DNA from: Desulfobulbaceae bacterium
GTDB lineage: Bacteria > Desulfobacterota > Desulfobulbia > Desulfobulbales > VMSU01
DNA: 64,000 nt
Assembly (NCBI GenBank): GCA_028718985.1
Contig: JAQUKQ010000005.1
Coordinates: 1-64,000 of the forward strand
Direction: 5' to 3'
Part shown: positions 44,693 through 53,762 of the stretch, in pieces
How the letters are laid out: each line of letters begins with the position of its first letter
Position numbering within the stretch: the first letter of the stretch is position 1
The notes under the pieces: model-generated
The model's database searches: none
Told to the model about the DNA's origin: nothing
Seen by the model: only the letters and a program-made list of their open reading frames with translations
Program-made: the position numbers and the translations under genes

Positions 44693-46027
44693 ATGATCCA
44701 TCGGATACAACAACGACTTTTCCTTTTTATCGTCACGGCAGCGACCCTTGCTGTTGCCTGTCTGCTGATCCTCCAACTCAGCCTGAGGCAGGGCTTTCTC
44801 GACTATATCAACATGGACGAACGGGCCGACCTCTCGGCCGCCCTTATTCAGACTTTTCACAACAGGGGGAACTCGTGGGTTTTTTTTTCAGATGACAGCT
44901 CTCTGTGGCCGGAGCGTTTGGATTTAGTAGTTCCCCGCGATGAGATTGCTAGCAGACTATTTCTCCTTGACGCCAACAAGAACTTGGTCTTAGGCAAGGC
45001 CTTCAGCACTGACAGAAATATCGTTCTCACACCACTTAAGGACGACGGCCAAATCCTTGGCTACTACGCCCTACAGCCCAAATCAAAAATCTCCCAACGC
45101 ACAAATATCGCCTTTGTCAAGCGACAAGAACAGAGCCTCCTGCTCATCAGCATACCAATCCTGCTCCTGAGTATCATCTTGTCGTTGATCGCCGCTCGTC
45201 ACCTTTTAAGGCCAATCAACGCCCTCTCGCAAGGGCTCCACCTCTTATCAAAGGGGCAATACTCCTCACGCGTGGCCATCAAATCTCGTGATGAATTGGG
45301 CCAACTCTCCAACGAACTGAACTCCCTCGCCTTAATCCTGGAAAACAACGAAAAAATACGCTGCCAACTGGTGGCCGACATTGCCCACGAACTGCGAACA
45401 CCACTGACCATCCTCCGTGGTGAGATCAGGGCTCTCCTCGATGGCATCCGCCCCACCACGCCAGTGGCCCTCGAGTCCCTCAACACCGAAGTTCTCCATC
45501 TAAACAGGATGGTTGATGATCTTTACCAGCTCTCCCTTTACGACATTTCCGCCCTGAACTACGATATGAAGCCAGTTGCTCCAATACGCTTACTCGATGA
45601 GATTATCGAACTTTTCCGCCCCCAGTTTAGCAGTAAAGGCATTACAATCTCTTTCCTACCCCCCTCCTCACCAGCTCGCCTCATGTCCGCCGACCACAAC
45701 CGACTGCGACAGCTTTTCTCGAACCTGCTGAGCAACAGCCTGAAACACACCGATGCCAACGGCCGGATTGAAGTCATCGCCAAATACACCCCCACATCAA
45801 TCGAAATCGTCTTCCAAGACAGTCCGCCAGCCGTACTAAACGAAGACCTGCCCAACATTTTTAATCATCTGTTCCGCGTCGACAGCTCGCGCAATCGTGC
45901 CACAGGCGGTTCTGGATTAGGACTGACCATTTGCCGAAGCATAGTCAGTGCGCACGAAGGAACAATCACCGCCGGCCCTTCACCCCTCGGTGGACTGCTC
46001 ATCGCAATCTCCTTGCCTGCCACGTGA
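44693..46027 (+). CDS. BaeS-like sensor histidine kinase
   Basis: 444 residues. TM1 at about 8-30, a periplasmic sensor at 31-148, TM2 at 149-168, HAMP at 169-220, HisKA with His232 in VADIAHELRTPLTILRGE, and HATPase with NLLSNSLKHTDANG, a weak D box near FQDSPPAVL and GGSGLGLTICRSI. The layout is that of envelope-stress kinases of the BaeS/CpxA group. It converges with the response regulator at 46258 on the opposite strand, an uncommon arrangement for partners. It is divergent from the giant cytochrome gene. Confidence 0.9.
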   Translation: MIHRIQQRLFLFIVTAATLAVACLLILQLSLRQGFLDYINMDERADLSAALIQTFHNRGNSWVFFSDDSSLWPERLDLVVPRDEIASRLFLLDANKNLVLGKAFSTDRNIVLTPLKDDGQILGYYALQPKSKISQRTNIAFVKRQEQSLLLISIPILLLSIILSLIAARHLLRPINALSQGLHLLSKGQYSSRVAIKSRDELGQLSNELNSLALILENNEKIRCQLVADIAHELRTPLTILRGEIRALLDGIRPTTPVALESLNTEVLHLNRMVDDLYQLSLYDISALNYDMKPVAPIRLLDEIIELFRPQFSSKGITISFLPPSSPARLMSADHNRLRQLFSNLLSNSLKHTDANGRIEVIAKYTPTSIEIVFQDSPPAVLNEDLPNIFNHLFRVDSSRNRATGGSGLGLTICRSIVSAHEGTITAGPSPLGGLLIAISLPAT

Positions 46028-46257
46028 GACACACTGCAAACAAATCCGTAAGCAAATCCTTTTAAGAGATCATACCAGAACTAACGCCTTCCAATGACGA
46101 CGGGCAACAGATTGAGACAACAGGAAATACAGAAGGGATCAAGCAAATAACAGAAAAACGGGGAGGTATTGGCAGAAAAAGATCGCCACAGGCAAAGACT
46201 ATGCGGGAGAATACAGCCACCGGGAAGGAGGCAGGAGAGATCGGCCAAGAATTCTCT
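46028..46257. other. 230-base gap between convergent kinase and regulator genes
   Basis: No gene and no obvious hairpin with a T run. Frames on both strands are short and lack ribosome-binding sites. Confidence 0.45.
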
Positions 46258-46947
46258 CTACAGCGTTGGGTCAAATCGATAACCAACACCATAGACTGAA
46301 TGGACAAAATTCGCCGTCGGATCGGCGTCATCAAGCTTTTTACGTAATTTCTTAATATGACAGTCAATCGTCCGGTCGTTGACCGTGCGGCGATCGTCGT
46401 AAAGCTGCTCCATGATTTGGCTACGAGAAAGAATCCGCCCTTGACTTGTTATCAAGAGCTGCAGGAGGTTAAACTCCACCATGGTAAGGGCAACGGAATG
46501 ACCATTTACATAAGCCATTATCCGATCCGGGTCAAGAACTACACCCGATTCAGGACTTGGCACAACAGCAATCGGCTCAACACGTCTCAAGACAGCTTTC
46601 GCCCGGGCAACCACCTCTTCAGGCGCAAAAGGTTTGCAAATATAATCGTCGGCGCCCGAGTTCAGACCACAAATACGATCGACCATATCAACTCGGGCCG
46701 TGAGGATAATAATCGGCACAGAAGAAAACGAACGGATCTCTTGACAGATTACCAGCCCATCACGACCCGGCAGCATCAAATCAAGGATAATCAAGTCGGT
46801 CTGGTTCGCGTTAAGCCAAGGCACCACTTCCATGCCATTCGCCAAACAAACACAATCCATGCCGGCATGTTGCAAGTAGTCCTGCAACAGAACAGCAATC
46901 TTCTCCTCATCTTCGACAATCAAGACTTTTGCATTCAAAGCGGTCAT
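46258..46947 (-). CDS. OmpR-family response regulator
   Basis: 229 residues. Receiver (1-120) with VEDEEKI, phosphoacceptor Asp56 in LIILDLMLPGRDG, Thr in ILTARVD and Lys in YICKPFAPEE. Winged helix C terminus with ALTMVEFNLLQLLITSQGR, DRTIDCHIKKLRKKL and SVYGVGYRFDP. BaeR-like. ATG 46947 gives MTALNAKVLIVEDEE; the frame extends upstream to 47010 without support. It converges with the kinase gene, the likely partner. Confidence 0.88.
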   Translation of the reverse strand: MTALNAKVLIVEDEEKIAVLLQDYLQHAGMDCVCLANGMEVVPWLNANQTDLIILDLMLPGRDGLVICQEIRSFSSVPIIILTARVDMVDRICGLNSGADDYICKPFAPEEVVARAKAVLRRVEPIAVVPSPESGVVLDPDRIMAYVNGHSVALTMVEFNLLQLLITSQGRILSRSQIMEQLYDDRRTVNDRTIDCHIKKLRKKLDDADPTANFVHSVYGVGYRFDPTL

Positions 46948-47010
46948 CCGTAGGTTAAGGCAGATAGCTTCAGCATCGCGGGAAATATTTGGCGGAGTAT
47001 ACAACCACAA

Positions 47011-47361
47011 CTAATCTAATGCCGCAATAAACTGCAATATCTGATCTTTCTGCTTAGCGTCCGGATTATTAAACTTAACGCCGACCGTTTGCGTGTGAGT
47101 GTCGGCGAGTGTCGAAAATTGCACCTCCTCCTTACGAACCATTTTCAACGGCAGTTCTGACACCAAGAAATCTTGTTCACCGCTGAAGACTAAAGCCGTT
47201 GACTCTTCGGGCAACGATTTCGGCTTGAAATATTTGATTGCCAGACCACCCTCGCTGATATCGAGAACGCTGCCAATAGTCGCTTCACAAAGGACGACGG
47301 TGTCATCACTGATAGGGTATCGTTTGTGTTTTCGCTTATCCTGCGTACCATGATCATCCAT
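47011..47361 (-). CDS. PilZ domain protein (first of a tandem pair)
   Basis: About 116 residues, a single PilZ domain. KHKRYPI near residue 10 supplies the RxxxR-like c-di-GMP motif (short of one Arg) and LDISEGGLAIKY the D/NxSxxG motif. No signal or membrane segment. ATG 47361 follows a G-rich ribosome-binding site. PilZ proteins relay c-di-GMP to motility or surface machines. The next gene upstream is a second PilZ protein, about 110 bases away. Confidence 0.78.
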   Translation of the reverse strand: MDDHGTQDKRKHKRYPISDDTVVLCEATIGSVLDISEGGLAIKYFKPKSLPEESTALVFSGEQDFLVSELPLKMVRKEEVQFSTLADTHTQTVGVKFNNPDAKQKDQILQFIAALD

Positions 47362-47469
47362 CACCACCCCCTTTTTATGTCAAAATTCATATCCCACCGC
47401 CCCTCCCTCTTCACCAAGAGGGGGCAACCCGACTCGCAAGCGTCCAACAGCAGAGTGCAACGTAGAATT

Positions 47470-47850
47470 TCACCGCATATAATCACTCAGTTCATCGCTA
47501 TAGTGCAAGATCAACGCATCAAGCTGATCTGTCTGCTGAAGGGAGAGATTACCAAATTGAATGCCTACTTTTTTATACACCATTCCCGCAACCGGGGAAA
47601 AAGAGACCTCCTGCTCCCAAGTCAACTGGCCGGGAAGCTGGTCTGCCTTCATTTCACTTTCGATCGACAAGAGATCCAAGAATAGCCTTTCGGGTATTTT
47701 TTGCAAACTATTATCAAAAAAAAGCAGGGAAACACCGCCTCGACCAATATCGATAATCTTCGCCATGTTCTCATCAGCCAAGGCAAGAGCTCCTTCCTTC
47801 GCCTTGAATCTTTGCTGCTTTCGCATTTCAGGTGTAAGCACGTCTGCCAT
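47470..47850 (-). CDS. PilZ domain protein (second of a tandem pair)
   Basis: 126 residues. KQQRFKAKEGAL and KIIDIGRGGVSLLF match the two c-di-GMP binding blocks, with Gly replacing the Ser of DxSxxG. Length and order match its neighbour, although identity is low, so the pair is an old duplication. ATG 47850 has GAGGGGGG just upstream. The longer frame to 47904 is not supported. Confidence 0.75.
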   Translation of the reverse strand: MADVLTPEMRKQQRFKAKEGALALADENMAKIIDIGRGGVSLLFFDNSLQKIPERLFLDLLSIESEMKADQLPGQLTWEQEVSFSPVAGMVYKKVGIQFGNLSLQQTDQLDALILHYSDELSDYMR

Positions 47851-48248
47851 GACCCCCCTCATTTTCATGCATATTGGCATCTTTGGCTCAATTTCCACGG
47901 TCAAAACAGCCGCAAGGAAACACCAACCGGTACAAAAGTAAACTTAGCACTAAACAAGCAATTGTTTTTAATAAATTACACAAAAAAATCATAAAAACAA
48001 GAGGAATCAGTAGCAGCAACTCGACAACTCCTCCCTGGCAAGTTACCACAAGCATTAAGTCGGCGGCCGCGTATCACCTCGCATGAATATAAGCACCTCC
48101 TACGCCACAAACCGAAAAACTCTTTTGCTCTCAGAAGTGGCATGCTAGTATGTAGCCGAATGATTCATGTCAACCGACAAACAGCTAAGCCCTGTTCGAA
48201 AACACGATAAAGACTCTCTACAAAAGCACCTCAGACAAGGAGCGACCC
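47851..48248. other. 400-base intergenic region between PilZ and dynamin-like genes
   Basis: Divergent region with no gene of its own. It is AT-rich near 47940-48000. Promoters for both sides are expected but no strong -35/-10 pair is visible. Confidence 0.45.
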
Positions 48249-49604
48249 ATGGATGAAAAGGCGCTGCAGAATAAAATCCAAAGCAAGGTAAAAGCCAAGC
48301 TCTCGCCACTCTTTGCCTGCTACAAGACCGACTTCAACGACCTGGACGCCATGCTGAAGTGGAAGCCGATCGTTCTCATCTTGGGCAATTATTCGTCGGG
48401 CAAATCCACCTTCATCAACGAATTGATCGGCCACGAGGTGCAACGCACCGGCCAGGCCCCTACCGACGACTCCTTCACAGTAATCACTGCACCGGAACCT
48501 GGTTGCGAGGAGATGGACCTCCCTGGCTCTGATCTGGTTAATGACCACCGCCTGCCTTTTACTGTTTTCAAGACCATGGGCGAGCAGTTCATTTCCCACT
48601 TCCGGATGAAAAAGGTCAAATCCTCCCTCTTTGAAAATCTGGCCATCATCGATAGCCCTGGCATGCTCGATTCGATCTCCGAAAAAGATCGCGGATACGA
48701 CTACGCGGCTGTCATCAAAGAGTTCTCCCGCCTCGCAGACATGGTGGTCTTGATGTTCGACCCTCACAAGGCCGGCACCATTCAAGAAACCTATAACACC
48801 ATCCGGAATATCCTGCCGGACGCCACCGGTGAGGATCGCATCCTCTTCGTCATGAGCCGCATCGATGAGTGCGACAATCTTGGCGACCTGGTTCGCTCGT
48901 ATGGCACCCTGTGCTGGAACCTGTCACAGATGACCGGCCGCAAGGACATCCCCCGCGTCTTCCTGACCTTTTCCCCGATGGTGGTCGACATGCCGCCGGA
49001 ATTGGCGATTTGGGCCCGAGAGCGGGAGCATCTCAAGCAAGAAATTCTGGCTGCCGCCGGACTCAGAATCAACCACATCCTGCAAAATGTCGACAAACAG
49101 ATACTGGAATTGCACATGATCGCCGAAGCCATGGCCGTTTACACCGAAGGCGGCATGAAACTTTTGACCACCGCCATCAAGCGGGCCTTCGCCAGCGGAC
49201 TGCTCAGTTTCCTGTTTCTGGACATGCTGACCCGGCATTTGTGGGGATTCCCGGAAAAAACAATCCTACCAACCCTGTTGAGCGGTGCCATTGAATTGCG
49301 GCAGCTCATGGTTCCAGTTGGCGGTGCCGTAATCACAGCCGGATTGATCGGGCTATTCTTTTTGAAGTGGCAATTCCCGCGACATGTCTGGCGTTGCCGC
49401 CAGAACCCAGACAAGCTGGTGACCCTGGATACCGCCTATCGTCGCAACCTCTGGGAGAGGGTTAAAGAGAAGGTCACGGAGTTACTGACAAAACCTTCCA
49501 TCTGGGGACTCTTCACTTGCCACCGTGGCAACATGGCCAAAATTGACAAGTTCTCCAGCGGTATCATGCAGGAGTATTACAAGCAGATTGGCACACGCAA
49601 ATAA
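48249..49604 (+). CDS. Dynamin-like GTPase with membrane hairpin
   Basis: 451 residues. G1 is GNYSSGKST (46-54), G2 Thr is in PTDDSFT (71-77), G3 is DSPG (135-138) and G4 is SRID (203-206), a variant of NKxD. The middle resembles the EHD and dynamin GTPases. A hydrophobic hairpin at about 340-372 probably inserts in the membrane. Bacterial dynamins remodel or repair membranes. It is single and not paired with a second dynamin gene. ATG 48249 has AAGGAG upstream. Confidence 0.82.
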   Translation: MDEKALQNKIQSKVKAKLSPLFACYKTDFNDLDAMLKWKPIVLILGNYSSGKSTFINELIGHEVQRTGQAPTDDSFTVITAPEPGCEEMDLPGSDLVNDHRLPFTVFKTMGEQFISHFRMKKVKSSLFENLAIIDSPGMLDSISEKDRGYDYAAVIKEFSRLADMVVLMFDPHKAGTIQETYNTIRNILPDATGEDRILFVMSRIDECDNLGDLVRSYGTLCWNLSQMTGRKDIPRVFLTFSPMVVDMPPELAIWAREREHLKQEILAAAGLRINHILQNVDKQILELHMIAEAMAVYTEGGMKLLTTAIKRAFASGLLSFLFLDMLTRHLWGFPEKTILPTLLSGAIELRQLMVPVGGAVITAGLIGLFFLKWQFPRHVWRCRQNPDKLVTLDTAYRRNLWERVKEKVTELLTKPSIWGLFTCHRGNMAKIDKFSSGIMQEYYKQIGTRK

Positions 49605-49638
49605 TTTGATCCGTAGCCAGAACTTCTGCGCCACAAAA

Positions 49639-49675
49639 AAAAGGTCGACGAGCTGGATAAACCCGTCGACCTTTT
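49639..49675. terminator. Bidirectional terminator between dynamin-like gene and adk
   Basis: AAAAGGTCGACG (49639-49650) pairs with CGTCGACCTTTT (49664-49675) over a 13-base loop, with A and T runs on either side. It serves both convergent genes. Confidence 0.85.
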
Positions 49676-49711
49676 GATGACCCCTGCGGCAACAATTGCC
49701 GCCACCAGAAC

Positions 49712-50389
49712 TCAGGCCAATTCTTTCATGATAGCCTCACTGACCTCGGGAATAGAAGTCGTGCCATCAACAGAGATGGTCTTTGAGCCTGGCAGGCCTT
49801 TAAAGAAGTTCACCGCCGCCATGGTGCCGGTCTTGTCGTCGTAATAGATGTCATGACGCTTGCCAATGGCGGTATCGTCCTGATCATCAGCCCTGGTCTT
49901 CAGTTCGCCGCCACAAACCCGGCAGACCAACTTGCCATCTTTCTCAACTGGCTTAATCGCCTCAAAGGCGATGTGATTCGGGTGGTTGTTGTCATTGACA
50001 CACAACCGGCGACCGGTAATGCGAAGCTTAGCAACCTCGCGGGCAAGAACGATCTCGATAACGTAGTCCAGTTTGATCCCGGCGTCCTTCAGCTCCTTAG
50101 CCAGAGTCTCGGCCTGCACTTTGTTACGAGGGAAACCGTCCAAAAGCCAACCATCCTTGCAATCTGCTTCCTGCAGCCGCTTGATGATCATCGGGATCGT
50201 AATGTCGTCCGGAACCAGATCACCACGATCGATGTAGGCCTTGGCCTGTTTGCCCAACTCGGTGCCTTCACCGATATTTTTCCTGAAAATAGCGCCAGAT
50301 TCAATGTGGGCGATGGAGTATTTCTTTTGGACAATTGCCCCCTGGGTGCCCTTGCCACTGCCATTTGGTCCGAAAATAAGAATGTTCAT
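49712..50389 (-). CDS. adk: Adenylate kinase
   Basis: 225 residues. Interconverts ATP plus AMP with two ADP. The P loop is GPNGSGKGTQ, the AMP site has GAIFRKNI and DGFPRNKVQAE, and the lid begins with GRRLC. The lid is long and carries a single CRVCGGEL pair plus His-rich NDNNHPNH where zinc-type lids have four cysteines, so metal binding may differ. ATG 50389 has AGGAG upstream. It converges with the dynamin-like gene. Confidence 0.9.
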   Translation of the reverse strand: MNILIFGPNGSGKGTQGAIVQKKYSIAHIESGAIFRKNIGEGTELGKQAKAYIDRGDLVPDDITIPMIIKRLQEADCKDGWLLDGFPRNKVQAETLAKELKDAGIKLDYVIEIVLAREVAKLRITGRRLCVNDNNHPNHIAFEAIKPVEKDGKLVCRVCGGELKTRADDQDDTAIGKRHDIYYDDKTGTMAAVNFFKGLPGSKTISVDGTTSIPEVSEAIMKELA

Positions 50390-50706
50390 GCCTTTCTCCT
50401 GGTTAAATGGATATAAAATAAACCGCAAAACGGATTACAATGACGATTCCAACTGGTTCTCTCTTCAGATACGTCTAATTCCTGAACTTCGGGACTATAA
50501 ACCAATCTAAAAAACCTTGCCAACAAAATATCGGGAGTCAAACGAGAAGAGGAGAAACAAAGCAGAGAACAACCTGAGGGAAATACCTACAAGCCCTTCG
50601 TATCAGAACAGCTCACGAGGATAAAGGATGGTACGACATATGGAGGTTGCCGGTCACGAGGGACAGGGAAAGTTGCCTATACCAAGGAACTGCAGTTGAG
50701 CTCCTC

Positions 50707-50826
50707 TCAGCGCATCTTTTTGCTAATGGCGCAGAACTCCTTGACTAAGATCATGCGAGCGCTAAGATCCAGTTTAAAGTAAAAAGGGCTCATCATCAAA
50801 ACTTTGATTGCTTGGCGGGATGTCAT
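50707..50826 (-). CDS. Small 39-residue protein of unknown function
   Basis: An uninterrupted frame of 39 codons with ATG 50826 and AAGGAAGG about nine bases upstream. It starts MTSRQAIKVLMMSPFYFK and contains ARMILVKEFC. A hydrophobic, Phe-rich segment sits in the middle. Similar short proteins of this pattern occur in delta-proteobacterial genomes, as I recall, but I cannot verify this here. The good ribosome-binding site and clean frame argue for a real gene. Confidence 0.55.
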   Translation of the reverse strand: MTSRQAIKVLMMSPFYFKLDLSARMILVKEFCAISKKMR

Positions 50827-50920
50827 GGCGATCACCTTCCTTGGTGGGTTAATAACTCTCACTCCTTATACTTGCCGTATCGGAGCTTTTGACGAAAACC
50901 ATAAATATTGACTGATATCT

Positions 50921-51907
50921 ATGCGAAACATTAAACTAGCCGGACTCATCCTGCTGTCGATTCTCCTCTTCGGCACCTTCGGCTACATGGGGCTCGAAGG
51001 CAGTTCGTTCCTCGATGGGCTGTACATGACCGTGATCACCATCACTACGGTTGGCTTCCAGGAGGCGGTGCCGCTGCACGCAGCAGGGAAAATCTTCACC
51101 ATGGGCTTAGTGCTGGTGGGAGTTAGTTTCGTCCTCTACGTCTTCGGCAAGGTGACGGAGGCGATAGTAGAAGGCGGATTACAAAAAGCGTTTGGGAGGA
51201 TCAATATGGACAAGAAGCTGAGCAAGGTCCACAACCATTATATTGTCTGCGGTTATGGACGTATTGGCCAGGTTATCTGCCTGAGCCTTCACGACGACCA
51301 TAGGGACTTTGTCGTCATCGAAAACAACCCGGAAGAGATCAAGGCGTTATCCGCCCTCGGGTATCTCTTCGTCGAAGGTGAGGCCTCCGATGACGAGGTG
51401 CTGATCCAAGCCGGCATCAAACGCGCCAAGGGCCTGATCGCCGTCGTCTCATCCGATGCCGAAAATGTCTATATCACCATGTCGGCCAAGGTGCTGAAGC
51501 CAAGTCTCTTTGTCATGGGTCGCTCCAGCGGTAAAAAGGGCGCAGACACCAAACTGCTGCGGGCTGGTGCCGACAAGGTCATTTCCCCCTACTTTATCGG
51601 GGCCAGACAGATGGCAAACATAGTATTACGGCCAACGGTTATTGATTTTCTTGATCTGACCGTGCATGGATCCCTCGGCCTACGGCTTGAAGAGCTGCAG
51701 ATACCCAGCTCAGCCTCATTTGTCGATATGACCCTAATGGACTCCGGCATCAGGAAAAAATATGACCTGATCGTCGTGGCCATCAAACGGCAGGGGGACA
51801 AAGAGATGCTCTTTAACCCGAGCCACCTCACTCTCATTAAACCCGGCGACACCATAATTGTCTTAGGCGAATTCGAAAACATTAAACGACTGGAAAAAGA
51901 TTTCTAA
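50921..51907 (+). CDS. Potassium channel with RCK (TrkA) domains
   Basis: 328 residues. Two membrane helices (about 7-22 and 59-80) flank a pore with TVGFQE at 43-48 in place of TVGYGD. The cytoplasmic part has an RCK_N domain (HYIVCGYGRIGQVIC, Rossmann GxGxxG) and an RCK_C domain (about 245-328, ending LGEFENIKRL). This is the MthK-type layout for a ligand-gated K+ channel. The pore change makes strict K+ selection uncertain. ATG 50921. Confidence 0.85.
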   Translation: MRNIKLAGLILLSILLFGTFGYMGLEGSSFLDGLYMTVITITTVGFQEAVPLHAAGKIFTMGLVLVGVSFVLYVFGKVTEAIVEGGLQKAFGRINMDKKLSKVHNHYIVCGYGRIGQVICLSLHDDHRDFVVIENNPEEIKALSALGYLFVEGEASDDEVLIQAGIKRAKGLIAVVSSDAENVYITMSAKVLKPSLFVMGRSSGKKGADTKLLRAGADKVISPYFIGARQMANIVLRPTVIDFLDLTVHGSLGLRLEELQIPSSASFVDMTLMDSGIRKKYDLIVVAIKRQGDKEMLFNPSHLTLIKPGDTIIVLGEFENIKRLEKDF

Positions 51908-52317
51908 CCCAGTTCAGGAACGTCGTAAGTGCCAGCCAACAAGGCTGCGCGACACTCTTATCCGCCCAGAAACTGTTTCACGAAATCAACACCCCTCTTG
52001 ACGCTGGCAGATTCCTTTTCTGAGGACATTCCGCTGACACATATTCGCGTCACCCCTCAAAACACAGCATCTCCAGTGCTCTTCTTTTCCGCCGAAGCAC
52101 CACGACAAGCTTCCCCAATGACCGATGGATCACCTCAATGCACACACCCTGAAAATTGCCTCTTGCACAAATTCAATAATTCGCTTAAATACTAAAACAT
52201 CCTTTTCCTTGTCTTGCCCTAACTCCTCCGGTAGAATGTCGGTGATTCATCCAACGTGGCAAGCCAAAGACAATAATCCCGGCAACGACAACACTCCAAA
52301 ATACGCACTAGTAAACC
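51908..52317. other. 410-base intergenic region before the efflux operon
   Basis: No credible gene. A 31-codon minus-strand frame (51958-52053) exists but its GTG overlaps the only ribosome-binding sequence. The promoter of the efflux operon should lie here; none is clear. Confidence 0.45.
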
Positions 52318-53685
52318 ATGCAAATCAGAACCACACTCATCATCTCTTTTTTTCTGTTCGTGCTAGGCATTTTACCTGCGCGAGCCGCTGAACTCCCCCC
52401 TCCCACTGCCCCGCCTCAAAACTGGAGTGCCCGTGATGCCGTGCGTTTTGCCTTGAGCCACAACCCAGACAGCACGATAGGGCAAAACCGCCTCTTAGCG
52501 GCACAAGCCGCCATCGACTTGGAACGCTCGGTCATGGCGCCGCAACTCAGTCTCTCTTCGCAGTATAGTCAGACCACGTCACCGATGTACTCTTTCGGCA
52601 ACATCTTGAATCAAGGAGAGTTCAACAACTCCATTAACTTCAACAACCCAGGACGGACGGACTCCCTCAGTGGCAGCGCTCAGGTGATGTATCGCCTTTT
52701 CAATGGCGGGCGTGACAGACATGGGGTCGAAGCCGCTATTGAAGAAGCCGCCGCTTCACAACTGGAGCTGTCCGCCACCCACTCCACCCTGGCATTTGAG
52801 GTCGTCAGAGCCTTTCACGGTATCAGCCAAGCCACCGAGATCATCCACGCCAATCAAGCAGCGGTAGAGGCGGTCGAGGCATCCCGGCAAACGGCTCAAG
52901 CGCGCTATGACGCAGGAGTCCTGTTGCTGGATGCCGTACTCGACCTGGAAGTTCAGCTATCACAGGCCAAAGAGAACCTGATTCAATCCCAGCACGCTTT
53001 GGCACTCGCCAAAAAAGTCTTCCAGACCCTGCTCGGCCTTGAAGACGTCTCAACAGAAATCAATACTCTTGCTGACAACAACCAGGAAGTTCCTCTCCTA
53101 AACGCTCCCGTCTCACGATTTGAGCTGAAAGCCGTTGACGCCATGATCAACGCGGCCCAAGCCAGAGTCCGCCAGGCCCAGGCTGGTTCGGCTCCGATAA
53201 TCGATAGCTTTGCCGGCTACATGGTCGAACAGGGAACAATAACTGGTGGGACAGGAAACTCGTGGCAAGCTGGCGTCAAGGTACAATATGCACTCTCAGA
53301 CGGTCACCGGACGTCCGCCGAAACGGCTAAAGCCGCCGCCTGGGCCGCCGAATTGCAAGGAAAGAAACAAAAACTTACGCTTGCCATCAACCTGGAAATC
53401 GAGCAGGCAAGGCTTGCGCTGCTGACGGCGGAAGAACGCCTGCTGGTTACGGAAAAAACCATTGCCCAAGCCAAGGAGAGTGCCGAAATCAATCGTCTGC
53501 GCTTCGCCGAGGGCGTAGTCCTCCCCTCCGACCTGATTGCGGTCGAAAACCGTCTGACCGATGCCAGCATCCGACGGGCAATCGCCCAAACCGCCCGGCA
53601 AATCGCCATTGCCGACTTGCGCCGCGCCACGGGCCTTCCGCAATTTACCGATTTGCCGGAAGAATCACCTGCCTCGACACCATAG
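52318..53685 (+). CDS. TolC-family outer membrane efflux protein
   Basis: 455 residues with a signal peptide ending near PARA. Two repeated TolC-type helical hairpins are visible, with SARDAVRFALSHNP at the N terminus and a second half from about 260. The body is Ala- and Gln-rich with YDAGVLLL and FAEGVVLPSDL as the usual hairpin loops. It forms the outer membrane channel for the RND pump encoded next. The ATG at 52318 has no clear ribosome-binding site. Confidence 0.88.
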   Translation: MQIRTTLIISFFLFVLGILPARAAELPPPTAPPQNWSARDAVRFALSHNPDSTIGQNRLLAAQAAIDLERSVMAPQLSLSSQYSQTTSPMYSFGNILNQGEFNNSINFNNPGRTDSLSGSAQVMYRLFNGGRDRHGVEAAIEEAAASQLELSATHSTLAFEVVRAFHGISQATEIIHANQAAVEAVEASRQTAQARYDAGVLLLDAVLDLEVQLSQAKENLIQSQHALALAKKVFQTLLGLEDVSTEINTLADNNQEVPLLNAPVSRFELKAVDAMINAAQARVRQAQAGSAPIIDSFAGYMVEQGTITGGTGNSWQAGVKVQYALSDGHRTSAETAKAAAWAAELQGKKQKLTLAINLEIEQARLALLTAEERLLVTEKTIAQAKESAEINRLRFAEGVVLPSDLIAVENRLTDASIRRAIAQTARQIAIADLRRATGLPQFTDLPEESPASTP

Positions 53686-53762
53686 CACCCCCAGAAAACA
53701 CTCGAGGCAAGTTGACAATTTTCTTGCAGAACCTTCAAGATTTCCATATCGGAGCGACAGTT

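Noticed and set aside
51958-52053. A 31-codon minus-strand frame in the gap before the efflux operon
   Set aside because: Its GTG start overlaps the only ribosome-binding sequence, and the product resembles no family I know.
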